From: Amanita rubescens
Lineage: Eukaryota > Basidiomycota > Agaricomycetes > Agaricales > Amanitaceae
Reading direction: 5' to 3'
Length of the DNA: 51,357 nucleotides
NCBI GenBank assembly: GCA_015039365.1
Contig: WION01000376.1
Location: 1-51,357 of the forward strand
This document shows positions 20,482-32,474 of the stretch, one piece after another. The notes beneath the pieces were generated by a model. The model was not told the origin of the DNA and did not search any database. It worked only from the letters and a program-made list of their open reading frames with translations. Each line of letters opens with the position of its first letter. Positions within the stretch are counted from its first letter, which is position 1. The translations under genes were made by a program, and so were the position numbers.

Positions 20482-21847
20482 ATGCCGCCCCTCCAAGACA
20501 TCACACATAAATTCTTGTCGCCCCTGCCTCCGTCTTCATCTCCAGCCCTTTCGTATATCGATGAAGTCGAGGAAAAGATAAACCCATCTTCAGCTTTTTT
20601 AGCGCTCCCAACTTCACCCGCACGTCAAGGATCAAACTTTGTTTTTTCAACTCCCAAGGCTAATACCCCGGCGCCAAGAGACTCCGATCCGTTTGGCTTT
20701 CTCGCAGCAGAGCGCAAGCTCAAGCTCGAACGAGGGAAGGATCACGCGCGTCGTCAGCCTTTAGCTCCCCTAGAACCACAACGAAAACGGCAAAAGCTCG
20801 AAACCAATGCCACGCCTGGTAAGCATGCCCCACACTCGCCCTCAACCCACCCAACTCTAACTCGACTCTATAGGCCACTCTAGGTCTAGCGCTGTCAAAC
20901 TCAACCAGACTACAACTCCCATATCCAAACCATCCGCCGGTACCAGAACCTTACTAACCCCACCCGCCATCGCTCCCCTTCACACCTTAAAGAAAAGACG
21001 CGTTGAACGCACGACAACAACCTTTTCCTTTGACAACGATGACGAGAACAATCCTTTCCTACTAGTCAGCTCTCCGAGCGTGTTATCTACACCTTCCCCT
21101 GTTAAGCCTAGACCTAGGCTGCGTTCTTCTCCCGGGGATGATAACGTGGAAAATGACGAGAATGTCAATCCTTTCTTCAGTCCCGCGTTGGAAGAAGGGG
21201 AAGAAAAGGACGTGCCTTCGGTTGTTAGCTCAGCGGTCGTTACGCCGATAAGGCGTAGAAGGAAACGTGATAGGATGGTACTAGAGGAAGTACAAGAAGA
21301 ACGAGTCCAGAATGTGGATGATTCTGCGCTTGCGGATGGTCCAGAAGCGTTAGGTCGTGCATTGCGGTCTCAGTTGCCGAAGAGGAAGACGAGAGAAGAG
21401 CCTAGTGCGGAGGTTAGCACGCCTGTTAAAAAGAAGGCTAGGACGACCAAATCAACAGGACGGAAGGGTAAGGAGAAGGAAGAGTCGGGGAAGGAAGATG
21501 GAGGAGGGAAGAGACGATCCGCGAGGTTATCCAAGCAAAATCAGCTCGCGGACGGGAATAAAGGGAAGAAGGAAAAGGCGAGCAAGACGACGCGGGGTGT
21601 GGCTAAAGGCAAAGGAAAGGAGAACGCTGGCAAAACGTCTGCTTCTACGAAAGTCAAGGGAAAAGGCAAGGCCAAAGCCAAGGATAGGGAAGACGAAGTT
21701 GATGAAACGGTGAGTTTATCGTTGATCATGTCACCGCATCGTTGACGCGTGCTATTCTAGTGGGAAAAGGAACGAGCTGTGCGGGTCGCGTATTTCAAGA
21801 AGCTGGAGTCGTACGAGTTGGAAACAGAGAATATTTATATTGTTTGA
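20482..21847 (+). CDS. Lysine-rich nuclear protein of unknown function
   Basis: Exons 20482-20818, 20874-21709 and 21761-21847; introns of 55 nt (GTAAGC...TAG) and 51 nt (GTGAGT...TAG). 420 codons in exact frame. The N-terminus has MPPLQDITHKFLSPLPP, then phospho-site-like SP/TP motifs (FSTPKANTPAPRDSDPFG, LSTPSPVKPRP). Repeated basic clusters follow (KKRRVER, RRRRKRDR, PVKKKARTTK) and a Lys/Gly-rich stretch near residues 300-380. The conserved-looking end is WEKERAVRVAYFKKLESYELETENIYIV. Low complexity with many NLS-like patches suggests a chromatin or cell-cycle substrate. I do not recognise the family. Confidence 0.85.
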
Positions 21848-21961
21848 CAGTACACGTTTTTTATATGCACTTTCTCTCTGTACTATAATACCCTATGTGT
21901 ATGTACAGTCCATGTAAACCCAGGTCCCAGGGTATAGTAAATTGTATCATGAATGCCACTA

Positions 21962-24261
21962 TTATTCTTCCTCGCCGGCACATTCCACCTCGAATTTCGC
22001 CTCTGCATTCTCGTTATCCCAGATCCATCGTCCGGTATAGACCACCCCTGTAACCACCATAACCCGCAACTTTGATCCTTCCCGGTCCATCACCGTACGC
22101 GCATGTTCGAGCGTGAACGATCGATGATACTGTTGCTGTTCAATACCACCACCACTGCCACCGCCATCCGCGATGATCTTGCCCCCATTTCTACCATTCC
22201 AATTCCCATTTCCATTTCCGTTTCCGTTTCTGTGCCAGAGATTATCACGACGGGCGTTCATCTCACTGGAACCACTCTGGTTGGCGTTGAAATTTGGGTT
22301 GAACCCGTACGCGGCCATAAGTCTGCTGCTAACAGCTGCGCGTGGTGGTGGTCCGGATGTGCCATCTAAGCTTGCGTCGTGGTGGGCGCTACCACCAACA
22401 CCGTCATTGTCGGAGACGTAGTCAGAGTCCAAGTCCGACTCAGACTCGGTGAGTTCCGGAGAGGGAGTTAAAGCCCGGTCGAACGCCCACGAGTTGCCAT
22501 TGAGGAGGCGTATCTCATCTGAAGGTAACCATGAATGATGATGTTGTTGTTGTGGAAGATCAGGTGGGATCCACTGAACGTGGAGTCTCAACGTATGCAA
22601 GTTGGTTGCAGAAGAAATGGCATCCACGATGGATTCCTATCAAAAAGACACGCGTCAACGTCCCACGTCAACAACCATTTAGGAGACGGACGACTCACCA
22701 TATCCCCCATGACAACAGCAACACTACACGCCAGCTCTTCCAGCTCTGGAAACGTCTTGCACACACACTCGATATCCGACAACGTCATCTGAGCTTGTCC
22801 CACGATCCACTTCCTCAACCCCTTGAAAGTATTTTCAGATCGGGTTGGTTGAGTTTGCCCTGGGAGCACCGAATCGAGGGAAGGGGAGATATCCCCGTGT
22901 ACCCTCGCCATATCCAATATAAATGAACGAGGGATATCTGTGTACCCGCTCGTTGTAAACGTGAGTAGGCGGAGAGATTCGAGGCCTGGGTTGACGACGA
23001 GCGCTCGGATCCAGGGGAATAGTTTGTTAGGGCCTAATGTGTCGATTGAGGATGTGCGTACGGTCAGGTTTCGGAGTGTCGGTAGCACAGGGAGGTTTTG
23101 TGATGCATCGGAGTCGTGGTTGGTAGTCGTGGTAGTAGTAGAGTTTGCGGTGCGGAGCTGGAGAGGCCAACCTCTGGGCCATATGTTTCCTGCTCCGGGA
23201 TTGAGAAATTCGGTGTCGAGAGTGTGAAGGCGGGGTAGGAGGGTGAAGATGGTGAGAACGGCAGAGGGCGGGGCGCCTTTGAGGTAGAGGTTTTGTAAGA
23301 GGGGAAGTTGGGAAATGACGGAGACGAGGATCGTGGGTGGGACACCGGCGCAACGCTGTGTTGTCAAAAATGTTAGAAAAACGTGACTAGTAAGGGACCG
23401 GACGTACGCCGAGTTCAAGCTCTGTCAGGGTTTTCCCTAGCTCTTGGCCTGCCCATCCTTGTAAAACCTTTGGAGGGCCTTCCATGCACCAAATACTGAT
23501 CTTGCACAGTGCCTTCCATTTTGATAGCTCTGACCAGACTTCCGGACCAAGGTCACTGTGTGATCGGATGGTAAGTTCCCGCAAGGGCGCTTTGATTTCT
23601 CGGATCACGGTAAGGAAGCAAAGGAGGGGGTGGAAAAAGGTCTGGTCTCGTTCAGAGGTTGTGCCGTGTAGTATGGAAGATCCGGGAAGTGCGTTGGTTG
23701 ACCAGGGCGACAAGGTAGAGTTGTTTTCGTTGGAGGAGAAAGGAATGTGAAAGGCTACAAAGGATGCTGACGGCGAGTCATCTGTCCAGACTAGAGAATG
23801 TAGGTCCGTGCATAGGGTGAGCGCTTGTAGCGTTTCGTGCGTAATATTTGGCTGTAGCGGTCGATTTGCAAAGTGTACGGCGCCTAGTGGAGTTGATAAG
23901 CTACGTTCGTGAGGTTGTGGAGTTACTGACCTGTTTCCTTGATCTTCCAAACGTATTTGGCGAGTTCTGGTCGGTTTATAAGCGTTGCAGAAGGGTGGTA
24001 CAACTTTGACTATCGAGCATAAATGGCAGGCGATTCTCAAGCGGCGATGAGACGCACCTGTTTTATCCGTGAATCCAACGTTCTATACAGCAACGGCGTA
24101 GCGACCTGGTTGAAGGCTTTGTTCACGAGCGCGCAAGTATGCCAATGTTTGCGGTCAGATAGGTCAGCGAGGATTGGTTGGAGGACGTCCAATGGCAAAT
24201 CAGTAAAACGCCTCGCACGCGAATCAGCTTGCCTCTCAACCACCACCAACGAAGGACTCAC
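21962..24261 (-). CDS. F-box protein with leucine-rich C-terminal region
   Basis: Exons (24058-~24261), 23931-24003, 23408-23883, 22699-23355 and 21962-22636; introns of 54, 47, 52 and 62 nt, all in phase. The N-terminal F-box reads FTDLPLDVLQPILADLSDRKHWHTCALVNKAFNQVATPLLYRTL, followed by LINRPELAKYVWKIKETG, a common start in basidiomycete F-box proteins. Leucine-rich strands follow (LQNLYLKGAPPSAV, LRNLTVRTS, LEELACSV). The last exon is Asn/Gly-rich and acidic. Such proteins recruit substrates to SCF ubiquitin ligases through Skp1. The 5' end is unresolved: the frame opens at a GTG at 24261 with no in-frame ATG, and a GTGAGT there could mark an upstream intron. It ends 115 bp from the neighbour at 21847, tail to tail. 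Confidence 0.83.
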
Positions 24262-24349
24262 ATTGGTTCGGGAACAAGGTTAACCTGGGCTCAGTTGCTT
24301 ACGCATCAGGCCATCAGGGCCTATTACGAAGTTTGTCTAACTCCGCGCG

Positions 24350-24409
24350 CTTGTTTTATCTTATCGGCCTCGGTCTCTGCGACGATATCATTCTTCGTGG
24401 CCTCAATGC
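24350..24409 (+). pseudogene. Short duplicated fragment of the DPH5 first codons
   Basis: About 60 bp match the start of DPH5 (28220-28285). Shared stretches include tgttttatcttatcggcc, tcggtctctgcgacga and ttcgtggcctcaatgc. The start codon is TTG instead of ATG, six bases are missing and one more base differs. It is a non-functional duplication lying 3.9 kb from the parent. Confidence 0.85.
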
Positions 24410-24840
24410 TTGTTAGACTCCGCTGAGATGGCTAAACTCAGGGTATCCTTAGTCGAACAAGATCACACCTACGCAGTGCGCCATCGTGTAGCTACCTGCT
24501 CGTGTGCACGACGTGCAGCCGATTCATTTGCGTCTTTGTACTCAGGAATCAGGACTCGGAATCGATCGATGACACGGCCCGTTTAACATACATGCATGAC
24601 CTTGCGTTCCATACTACAACCGACAATCGCCAGACAAAGTGGTACTACCAGTAATGTACTTCAATAAGCAACTTTTAATCGGTAGCAAATTCGGCGTTAG
24701 GAAAACCTAATTCCTGAAACGTTATTGCAACAGGCATGTTGAATATCTCCCGTGAGGCTGTGTCCCTCATCGCTAGCAAGTGTATTGTAAATGTACCTAT
24801 TTGAAATACAGGGTTGAGTCATGACCACTATTTTAACATT
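24410..24840. other. Intergenic, nothing recognised
   Basis: Follows the DPH5 fragment and probably ends in the 3' UTR of the minus-strand gene stopping at 24840-24842. No motif seen. Confidence 0.4.
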
Positions 24841-27791
24841 CACTCCAACGTAATTGCATCCCAAGGCGTTAAAGGGCCATCCTCGTCTCCTAATGGCCAA
24901 TAACGGTTTAAATTAGAAAAATGACTAAATTGAAAAGAAAAAAAAAGATGCGTACCATCCCATTCAACTGACGCAACGGGTAAGTCCAGGAAACGGGGAA
25001 TATCGGGTGAATCGGCGGCAAACCCAAATATCTGGTGAAAGACGCGTAGATCCTCCCATATCTCAGCCGGCAGGTGCCACGCCCCGACATGGATTTTCGA
25101 CTGATGAAGCTCGCCCAGTCCTAACACGCTCATGTCAGCTGGGCTAAGATGTTTCAACCCTTTTCGATCCTCTGCCCAAAACCATGATATTTCGAACGCG
25201 TCATCAACGTCCTGAAGGTTCTTAACAAATAAAAATACTGCTTGTGGGGCTGGGAAGGGTGATTTCGGAGAGAAGCAGCTCTGGAAGCAGATCTTGCAAT
25301 TTACGCCTGTCACTGATCATCGCATTTCATAAGTAGAGAGTTGTCGTTATCCTAAACTTTTCCTGCTTACCTATCGCCATATCCATGCAAGTAGTACATG
25401 ACAATCGGATTTGGGACAACATTCGTTCGCCTTGTGCAAGGAACGATTCGAGATATAACGATGGAGCGTCAAACTTCGATTGGCAGCAGATAGCTGGGTG
25501 CCCTGCTTGAGGTGCGGACGAAACACTTTGGGGTATGGTAAAACTTGAGGATGTCAATAATGATTTTGATAATCGCATTCTTGACTTACCATGTCCAAGA
25601 GAAGTTGTCAATAGCTACTTCAGACACCTCAATATCCGATTCATCATCGTTGATATGCCAACCATGCCACGTGAAGCGATATTCACGGTTGAAAGTGAGT
25701 CGCACAGCCCTGGCATGCCTCGTTGGCGAGATCAACATGATCGGATTCTTCAACAATGGGCGCCGCAGAAAAAAATAGTTCCTCCCAATCAGAAAATCAT
25801 ATATCGCAAGTAAACACGCTTTCTTGTCAATCTGATACCTATCTGATATAATTCCGTTAGACAGTAAAGCATCCTTCATCGCATCCGTGTCATGCGAAGA
25901 CAGGTTCGGCAACTCCATCATACAATTCCAGGAACCTATACCGTTCACAGGTTCCTGAGTGCAAGAAACATTTGCATCATGAAAAATCAGGTGCGGGTAA
26001 CAAGAAAACGCACGATGGATACTTGTAAACGCTGACAATCGTCGATATAAATATGACAGCTGCAATTAGTAAAATTCACGGATTCAGGAAGAATGCAACG
26101 TTCCCGAGTCTGTCGTGGAGAGGGGCCGGAGAGCCAGCAGAAGAGCCGACCATCAGATGTAAGTCGCATACTACTCGAAAGACAGCCGAGTTGAATCCCT
26201 TGAATGAGGTAGCGAAAAGCAGCCTTAAAGACAGGGAGCTCAGGTGAAGGTTTGTGGATGCTTTGTTACTAACCTGGAGTTCCCCGTGCTGTATATTTTC
26301 GTCAATAAGGTACCGAACTGCTGGTAAGTCGCAGTGACATACCAGCTGAATCCGTCGAAGCAAGGACTCTCGCCTGAGGTAAAGGTTTACGTTCTCCAAA
26401 TATATATCAGATACAAGCCATCTGACTACGAAGTTTAGAAGGATCTCACCACCAGTGGAATATCAGGGTAGGCACTTTGTTAGACAAACACAGCGCCAAA
26501 AAGCTGAGCAAGATGCTGATGTCTTCATGAATCCGTGAGAAGGACATGATCACTGACTGACAATGACTGACGTGACTCGCCGAAAATTGTATTCCAGAAT
26601 CATCTTAGCATCATTCCTGAAAGACTAATATAATATGACCTCCACACCGGCATAAAAGCTTGCGGTAGCACTCACTTGTAAAGCGGATCCCCCTCTGTAA
26701 GGTTCTGGCAGTCATGATCTGATTGTGAATGACAACAGTGTATTCCTGGAATGGGTCCTGTTCATTGACATCGTGAGGCCGGGTTCCTTCATATCTTCTC
26801 CGTGGCGTGCTGATGGCTCGAAGATCACCATATTTAAGGACACTGTACTACTGCATGTCAGCTCCAACACGGGACGATATCAATAAGCATACATCTGAGA
26901 AATCAAGACCATCCATTTTCCTTGCCATATCATTGAGGAGTAACGTTTGAATATCCGCGGTTCCACCGTTGGGGAAGATCTATGAATCATGCCGTTAGCA
27001 TCATACAGACAGGATAAGTCTGGCGCACATATTGGTTCAAGTTGCCTTGAATATCTGTGAACGTTCCTCCTGAAATCGTGACTTCCCTAGAGTTTGAGAG
27101 TAAACCCGTCGACGACGGTATCGGCGAAGAAAGTGACAACGCCTGTCGGATCGCTTTGTTAATCTTCTATAATCAAATTTCCATATTGGTACCTGGAGAT
27201 CTCTGCGCAGGCAACTAACTCGGAACTGGTAAGAAGATAGAACGGTTTGGAATGCCTTCGCTTTCGGTGAGCGCCTAGTGGGGGTCCCAAGTATCTGCTC
27301 CATTTCAGATTGCATGCTTGATACAGTGCTATTTGTCGACGATCAGTTAGCGTAGATGAACCCCGGACGATGGATATACTCACGTCAAGAAATTATCACA
27401 TACTCCCTTAAATCTCTCGCACACCGGATCGTGCTCCCTTGCATACCGAACAGCTAATTCAATAAGACTCGCGATCTCATTAGTGATGACACAAAAGTCG
27501 TTTCTATTCTTGTTCATTGCCTGTGGAGAATGAGCAAACTAATGCACGTAGAGCGGTGATCCAATTCACGTAAAGACGTTCCAACATCCGCGTAAAGACA
27601 TCCGCGATGTCTTTGATAGATGGAACATGTGCGAGGTCGTTGGTCATCGCTGCATTTCTCGCAGTATCCAAAGCGCTCCAAATCCAATCATCATTGGGTG
27701 ATGATTCCGACACTGCTGGTCTGGCTGAAGGTGTGGAACGATCGGAAGAAATTTGAACAGCCTTGACTTTGTTACTTCTGACGAAGGGCAT
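24841..27791 (-). CDS. HeLo-like (MLKL_NTD-type) helical-bundle protein with degenerate kinase-like middle; exon model partial
   Basis: Supported exons: 27570-27791 (ATG 27791), 27384-27520, 27220-27328, 27029-27166, 26893-26979 and 26676-26847; introns of 49, 55, 53, 49 and 45 nt, all in phase. The N-terminus is helical (DIADVFTRMLERLYAMNKNR, CVITNEIASLIELAVRYARE, SEMEQILGT), like the HeLo/MLKL-type bundles of fungal NLR and cell-death proteins. It is followed by REVTISGGTFTDIQGNLNQ and ADIQTLLLNDMARKMDGLDFSD, a linker seen in large basidiomycete families. Then DLRAISTPRRRYEG, and further exons toward 24841 with LSNKVPTLIFHW, VRYLIDENIQ, a Cys pair (LSCTTC, CKICFQSC) and an end DAITLE. Borders between 26675 and 25300 are not secure. 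A role in self/non-self response is inferred from the family only. An extra upstream exon (KEQQGSRQVTPPSAYVAP, about 28035-27985) is possible. Confidence 0.55.
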
Positions 27792-28219
27792 TGTGGTAGG
27801 AACTTGGATGTGAGTGCGCAAAGTGGTGTTGTGTCCTACGTGAGGCGAATGCATTTCCATAACGAGCGAGTGTACTCGGACAAACCTTATCGTTGAGAAC
27901 ACTCACACGTTTCCCACTCCCGTTCTCGCCGTCCCCGTCAACGAGGAAGAGTCTGAAGAAGCTGACCTCAAATGCGGAGTCGTAGTCGGAGCGACATAAG
28001 CCGAAGGTGGAGTAACCTGCCTACTCCCCTGCTGTTCTTTCCCTTTTTCCCAGCGAGAGCCATGGTGAACCCACGCAACCTTATACTCTCGAGTTGGGGT
28101 TGATCGGCTTGCAACACCTTGCCATTCAACCTAGCCTGGTGCGCGCACGCTCTTAATCGACTCTTGGAAAGCAGGCATTGGATGCCGCTGCTATTTACAT
28201 CTATTTGTGCGCCCGGCAC
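27792..28219. promoter_or_regulatory. Divergent intergenic region between the HeLo-like gene and DPH5
   Basis: 428 bp between two divergent starts. The minus strand may hold a 5' exon of the HeLo-like gene (a protein-like, Ser/Thr-rich frame at about 28050-27910). No clear TATA box. Confidence 0.3.
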
Positions 28220-29221
28220 ATGTTTTATCTTATCGGCCTCGGTCTCTGCGACGAAACTGATATCACTCTTCGTGGCCTCAATGCCATCCGAGGTGCCTCA
28301 CGCGTATATCTCGAAGCTTACACGTCGATCTTGATGGTACCAAAGGAACGACTCGAGAATTTCTACCAAAAAACTCTCACTCTTGCGGATAGAGAAACGG
28401 TGGAGTCAAACGCGGACGAGATACTCAACGGAGCGGATAAAGAAGACGTGGCTTTGTTAGTCGTGGGCGATCCATTTGGGTGCGTCTCCGTCCACTCCGA
28501 TCTATGTGAAATATCCGAGTCTAACAGCAGAATTCATCGCAGTGCTACAACCCATACAGATATCATTCTACGCGCCAGACACCTTAACATCCCCACCCAG
28601 ATCATCCATAACGCTTCCATTCTCACCGCCATCGGTTCAAGCGGCCTTCAGTTATACAACTTTGGCCAGACCGTCTCTCTCGTATTCTTCACACCCTCCT
28701 GGCGTCCATCTTCATTTTATCATCGAATATCAGAAAATGCCAAGCTCGGATTACACACACTCGTGTTATTGGACATTAAAGTCAAAGAACAGAGCGAGGA
28801 AAACTTGGCGAGAGGAAGGAAGATCTACGAACCTCCGAGATACATGTCTATTCCGACCGCGTTGGAACAGATGAAGGAGGTGGAGGAGGAAGTGGCCGAA
28901 GGCATATTAGACCCGAAAAAAACGCTCGTCATCGCATTGTCGCGGATGGGCGCACATCCACCACCATCGTCGTCCGCCAGCGATGATCATGCTCCTAATC
29001 CGTCATACGAAGGGGAGCATATTGTGTCCGGTACGCTTGACGACCTGTTATCGGTCCCTCCGGAAGATCACCAACGGGTCTTTGGATCACCGCTTCATAG
29101 CCTGATTGTGGTGGGGAAGAGACTTCATGTGCTGGAAGCGGAATTTGCAGAAGCTTTCGCTGTGAACAAGGAAAATTGGAGAAGAGTGGCAAAGGATGAG
29201 TATGGTGTCGCACTAGGATAA
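28220..29221 (+). CDS. DPH5: Diphthine methyl ester synthase
   Basis: Exons 28220-28479 and 28543-29221, one 63-nt intron (GTGCGT...CGCAG). 313 codons in exact frame. Uses S-adenosylmethionine to tetra-methylate the modified histidine of eEF2 in the cytosol, the second stage of diphthamide synthesis. Motifs: FYLIGLGLCDETDITLRGL at the N-terminus, VYLEAYTSIL, LLVVGDPFGATTHTDIILRA (SAM site, split by the intron), IHNASILTAIGSSGLQLYNFGQ, LLDIKVKEQSEENLARG and LVIALSRMG. The C-terminus has a Ser/His-rich insertion (about residues 255-275) relative to the usual family. Length is close to normal. A short broken copy of its 5' end lies at 24350. Confidence 0.97.
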   Translation: MFYLIGLGLCDETDITLRGLNAIRGASRVYLEAYTSILMVPKERLENFYQKTLTLADRETVESNADEILNGADKEDVALLVVGDPFGCVSVHSDLCEISESNSRIHRSATTHTDIILRARHLNIPTQIIHNASILTAIGSSGLQLYNFGQTVSLVFFTPSWRPSSFYHRISENAKLGLHTLVLLDIKVKEQSEENLARGRKIYEPPRYMSIPTALEQMKEVEEEVAEGILDPKKTLVIALSRMGAHPPPSSSASDDHAPNPSYEGEHIVSGTLDDLLSVPPEDHQRVFGSPLHSLIVVGKRLHVLEAEFAEAFAVNKENWRRVAKDEYGVALG

Positions 29222-29330
29222 CTTGGAGTTCACATCTTGCTTAGTATATCATCCATCGGATCATGTTTACTCGTCGCTCGATGTAGTATACCATGTATAT
29301 TTGGAGGGAGGCAGTGTTGCTATAGAGACA

Positions 29331-30010
29331 AACCAGGACGCTTCGCCGTTTCCGTCCCTGGTCTCAGAGTCATAAAGCGCGACGGTTCTGATAAGATGTA
29401 CAGCACAAGTTGTATCCGAGGATAGTGATAGGTACGTCGACACCTGGCAATGTGACCCTGACTAACAGGAGAGGAAGTAAGAATGTGTGTTGAGTTTGGA
29501 CTGAAACGGCGGCAATTGTGCAAGTTCGTTTAAAATGCGCAAGAGTGGATTCGTGAGTTGTATCTGTTATCAGTCGACCTCTATAGGACGGCAGGCTAGC
29601 TTTAAGGCGCCATTGGGCGTTGGCATCAATGCGGCTTTTTGAGATATAATGTTCTCGTAGGACAATCGATCCAGTATAACGAGGTTCACCCCCGGTTTTA
29701 GCGATGTTATCAGCTCTGTCATTTCCGCGAATGCCGACGTGAGATGGGCAGTATGAAAAGTGGACCCGGACGTCAGAGGAAGAGAAGAGGTTGAGCAGAA
29801 GGAGGTTGATTCGAAGTGACACCATCTGATTGGAGTGCAGATCCATGTTAAGACCGACTTTAAGAACAGCTTCGTTGTCGATGAGGAAGTAAACCGATCG
29901 GTGATGCGCTTTACGGTTGGTGATGAACCACTGGATACCGGCTTACAGAGCTTCAATCTCGGCATCGAAAGAGGCACCATCCTTTCACGCCTCGTGGCTC
30001 GTGGTCGGCG
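29331..30010 (-). mobile_element. Relic of a LINE-like element, RNase H region (repeat copy A)
   Basis: On the minus strand, AEIEAL (about 29960), FLIDNEAVLKVGLN (about 29880) and FSYCPSHVGIRGNDRADNIAKTG (about 29700) are RNase H motifs of a non-LTR element, in shifted frames. The downstream part (about 29337-29560) matches copies B and C elsewhere in the window, including 'ggacgcttcgccgtttc' and a run with 'ttaaaatgcgcaa'. Clearly dead. Confidence 0.75.
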
Positions 30011-30082
30011 CACGTCACCGAGTACCTGTCAGTCATGAAAGGTATATGACTTTTTGTCGTTCGCTTCTGGTACCGCACAATG

Positions 30083-30772
30083 ATAAGTTAGTTTTCCGAA
30101 ATCCTTGACTGTTAGTAAGGAGAACTAGTCACCTTCGGGCGTGTGTGCTTTTCCAAAACCACCTTTCCCGCTCTTGTTAGCGCACCGGTCCTATTTTGTC
30201 GACAGTGAGATGATATCCAAGGCATATTATGCCACGATGCGCACCCCGCGTCCCAAGCCGTGGGATCCAAAGAGACGAGGGCTAGCGGCCATCGCACCGT
30301 GCATACCAAGCTGGGCATCTCCCATGGGGGGGTAATGACTTGAGGGAGAATCATGCTCCACTTGTCATTCTTACTAGGAATAACCTCCGCCAGTGGAGTA
30401 AACTTGTGGCCGATCAGGCCAACTGCGAGATAAAGCAGAGAAACAAAGGGCAGCAACTTGATTTGGGGGGCGAAGACCCGGGGCATTGTTGGGCACGAAC
30501 TGATCCCGTACTTTCTCTGGCAGTGAACGACGGCCAGGAGTCTACTAACGCTTTCGATGAGGCTAGAAATCATAAGTCAGTTTTTCGAAAATCCTTGGCT
30601 GTAAGGAACTAGTCACCTTCGAGTACGTGCGTTTTTCCATAAACCACCCCGCTCTTGTTAACGCACCGGTCCAATGTCGTTGATAACCAAGGCATTTTCT
30701 GCCACGATGCGCATTCCACGTCGCCCTCAAGTTTCCAAAGCCGTTGGATCCAAAGAGGCGAGGGCTAGCGGC
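30083..30772. repeat. Direct repeat, two ~205-bp units with a 276-bp spacer
   Basis: Units 30083-30294 and 30571-30772 share 'aactagtcaccttcg', 'ccgctcttgtta.cgcaccggtcc', 'tgccacgatgcgca' and 'cgagggctagcggcc'. They differ by several substitutions and small indels. They are probably fragments of a dispersed element. Confidence 0.8.
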
Positions 30773-32474
30773 CAGGCGACAATCGGGAAGCTCGCATGCT
30801 CTGGTACGGCGTCCTTAGAAGAAGGTTGCATGTATATTAAATAGAAAATAGGTGACTAATGAGCAGCCAAGTTGGTATACGCCAGAGCTGAGGAGCGAAC
30901 AAAACGACGCGATTTTTGGTGACTCCAGAATAGCCCTGAATCGTATCGATAAGTTAGTCACAGGATATTTTTTTTCAACTGTCTTCAACGCTGGGGTGAA
31001 GTGTTGACGAGACGACAACACCTCTGTAAGACCGAAAAGTTATCCCCAAGGCGAAACGTCTCATCGAGTCATTTGATTCATCAGCCGTACAGTGAAACTC
31101 CACGTCATTTACATTCCCTGCAAAAAGAAGGAATCGTTAGTAAACAAAATTTCCATATCGACGTTCTTACCTTTCTCGCACACCATCAGATTTGGTTTGA
31201 CATAACATTTTCCCTGCACCTTTAGAGCACTGCGCAAGGCACAGATAGGCACAAGGTCCATCCGTTCAATTCATTCGGGATTCGCAAATTAAAAATGGTC
31301 AAGCAGACTTGAAGTCGTGAGGCAGTTGTGACAACTCGTGTGCGTGCTGTGGTCTAGAACTTTGGAATTCTGTGAAAAAGATGGATTAACTTTTCGCCTT
31401 GGCACGTCAATCGTGTATAATTGAACCATCTCCTAGCGATATGACAATAGGGGTCGTTTAGTTAGTTCATACGCGCTTGTTGAAGCCGAGAAAGGAAACC
31501 GAACAAACAAGCGTAACGCGTAACGTCCGCGGCCCGGAACGGCACCCACATCTTAAGCTTATCTTGTGGCACAGCGGCTTCTATCCTCCTTCACGAAGAC
31601 CACGCTAGGAAAGAACCCTTCCTTTCTAACATCATCAAAACTGACGCATTAGCTCATATCCGAATTGCCGTACCTGCGACATGTGTCATCCATAAAGTAC
31701 AAGGATTCCATATTTAGCACGGTTGGCACACACTTGATATAAAGTTCCGAGTCGCGCGACCTCCTGGCCGTTGGTTCCTGAGGCACGCTCACACCTTATC
31801 TCCACTCGTAACTGGTAATAATAATAAACCTCCGTTAACGTACACTAGAGATAGAGAGTGCAACTTTGTTTCTTTCATACACAATATATACATTAAAAAA
31901 ATACCGAGTATACGTATAGAGAATCTCACAATCCGCTAGTTAGCGCTGTTTTTGACAGTTTTTGTACGGGTAGTGTAGTAGATGCAGTAGAACATTTGAA
32001 GAAAATTAGATTGTAAGAAGAAAAGAAAGGAGACTCGGCATGTATGTACTTGGCGCATTCTTGGTTGTTGAATAGAAACCTTCTATAGATGTTGTTTGTT
32101 GTACGACGCGAAAAGGAATGAATGGATCGGACGCCCAAGTGCTCGTGTAAGTCGTGTTCGTATTTCGTTTGTCTAAATATGATAATACAACCCCGTCAGC
32201 TCCTCTCTCTCTCCATCAATTATAATCAAAACCACGCACCACCGAAACCGAAAAACTCGCACCAACACCCGACGCCGCTACTAAAAACCAGAAGAGAAAA
32301 AAAAAGAAGACAGAAATACAACCGCAACCTAGGTATAGATCAAAGAAATCATTCCTTCAACCCCAAAAAAAAATTCAAAAAAAAAAAAACAAATCGAGGG
32401 ACACGGTATAGGAAGCGAGTAGTTGGATATATATATAAAAAAAACACTTCTTTTTGTTTTTCGTTCGTTTGAGT
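30773..32474. other. Gene-free stretch
   Basis: No gene recognised. The last 500 bp (31900-32474) are A-rich with several A-runs and probably hold the OPT gene 3' UTR. The rest has short frames only. Confidence 0.4.
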
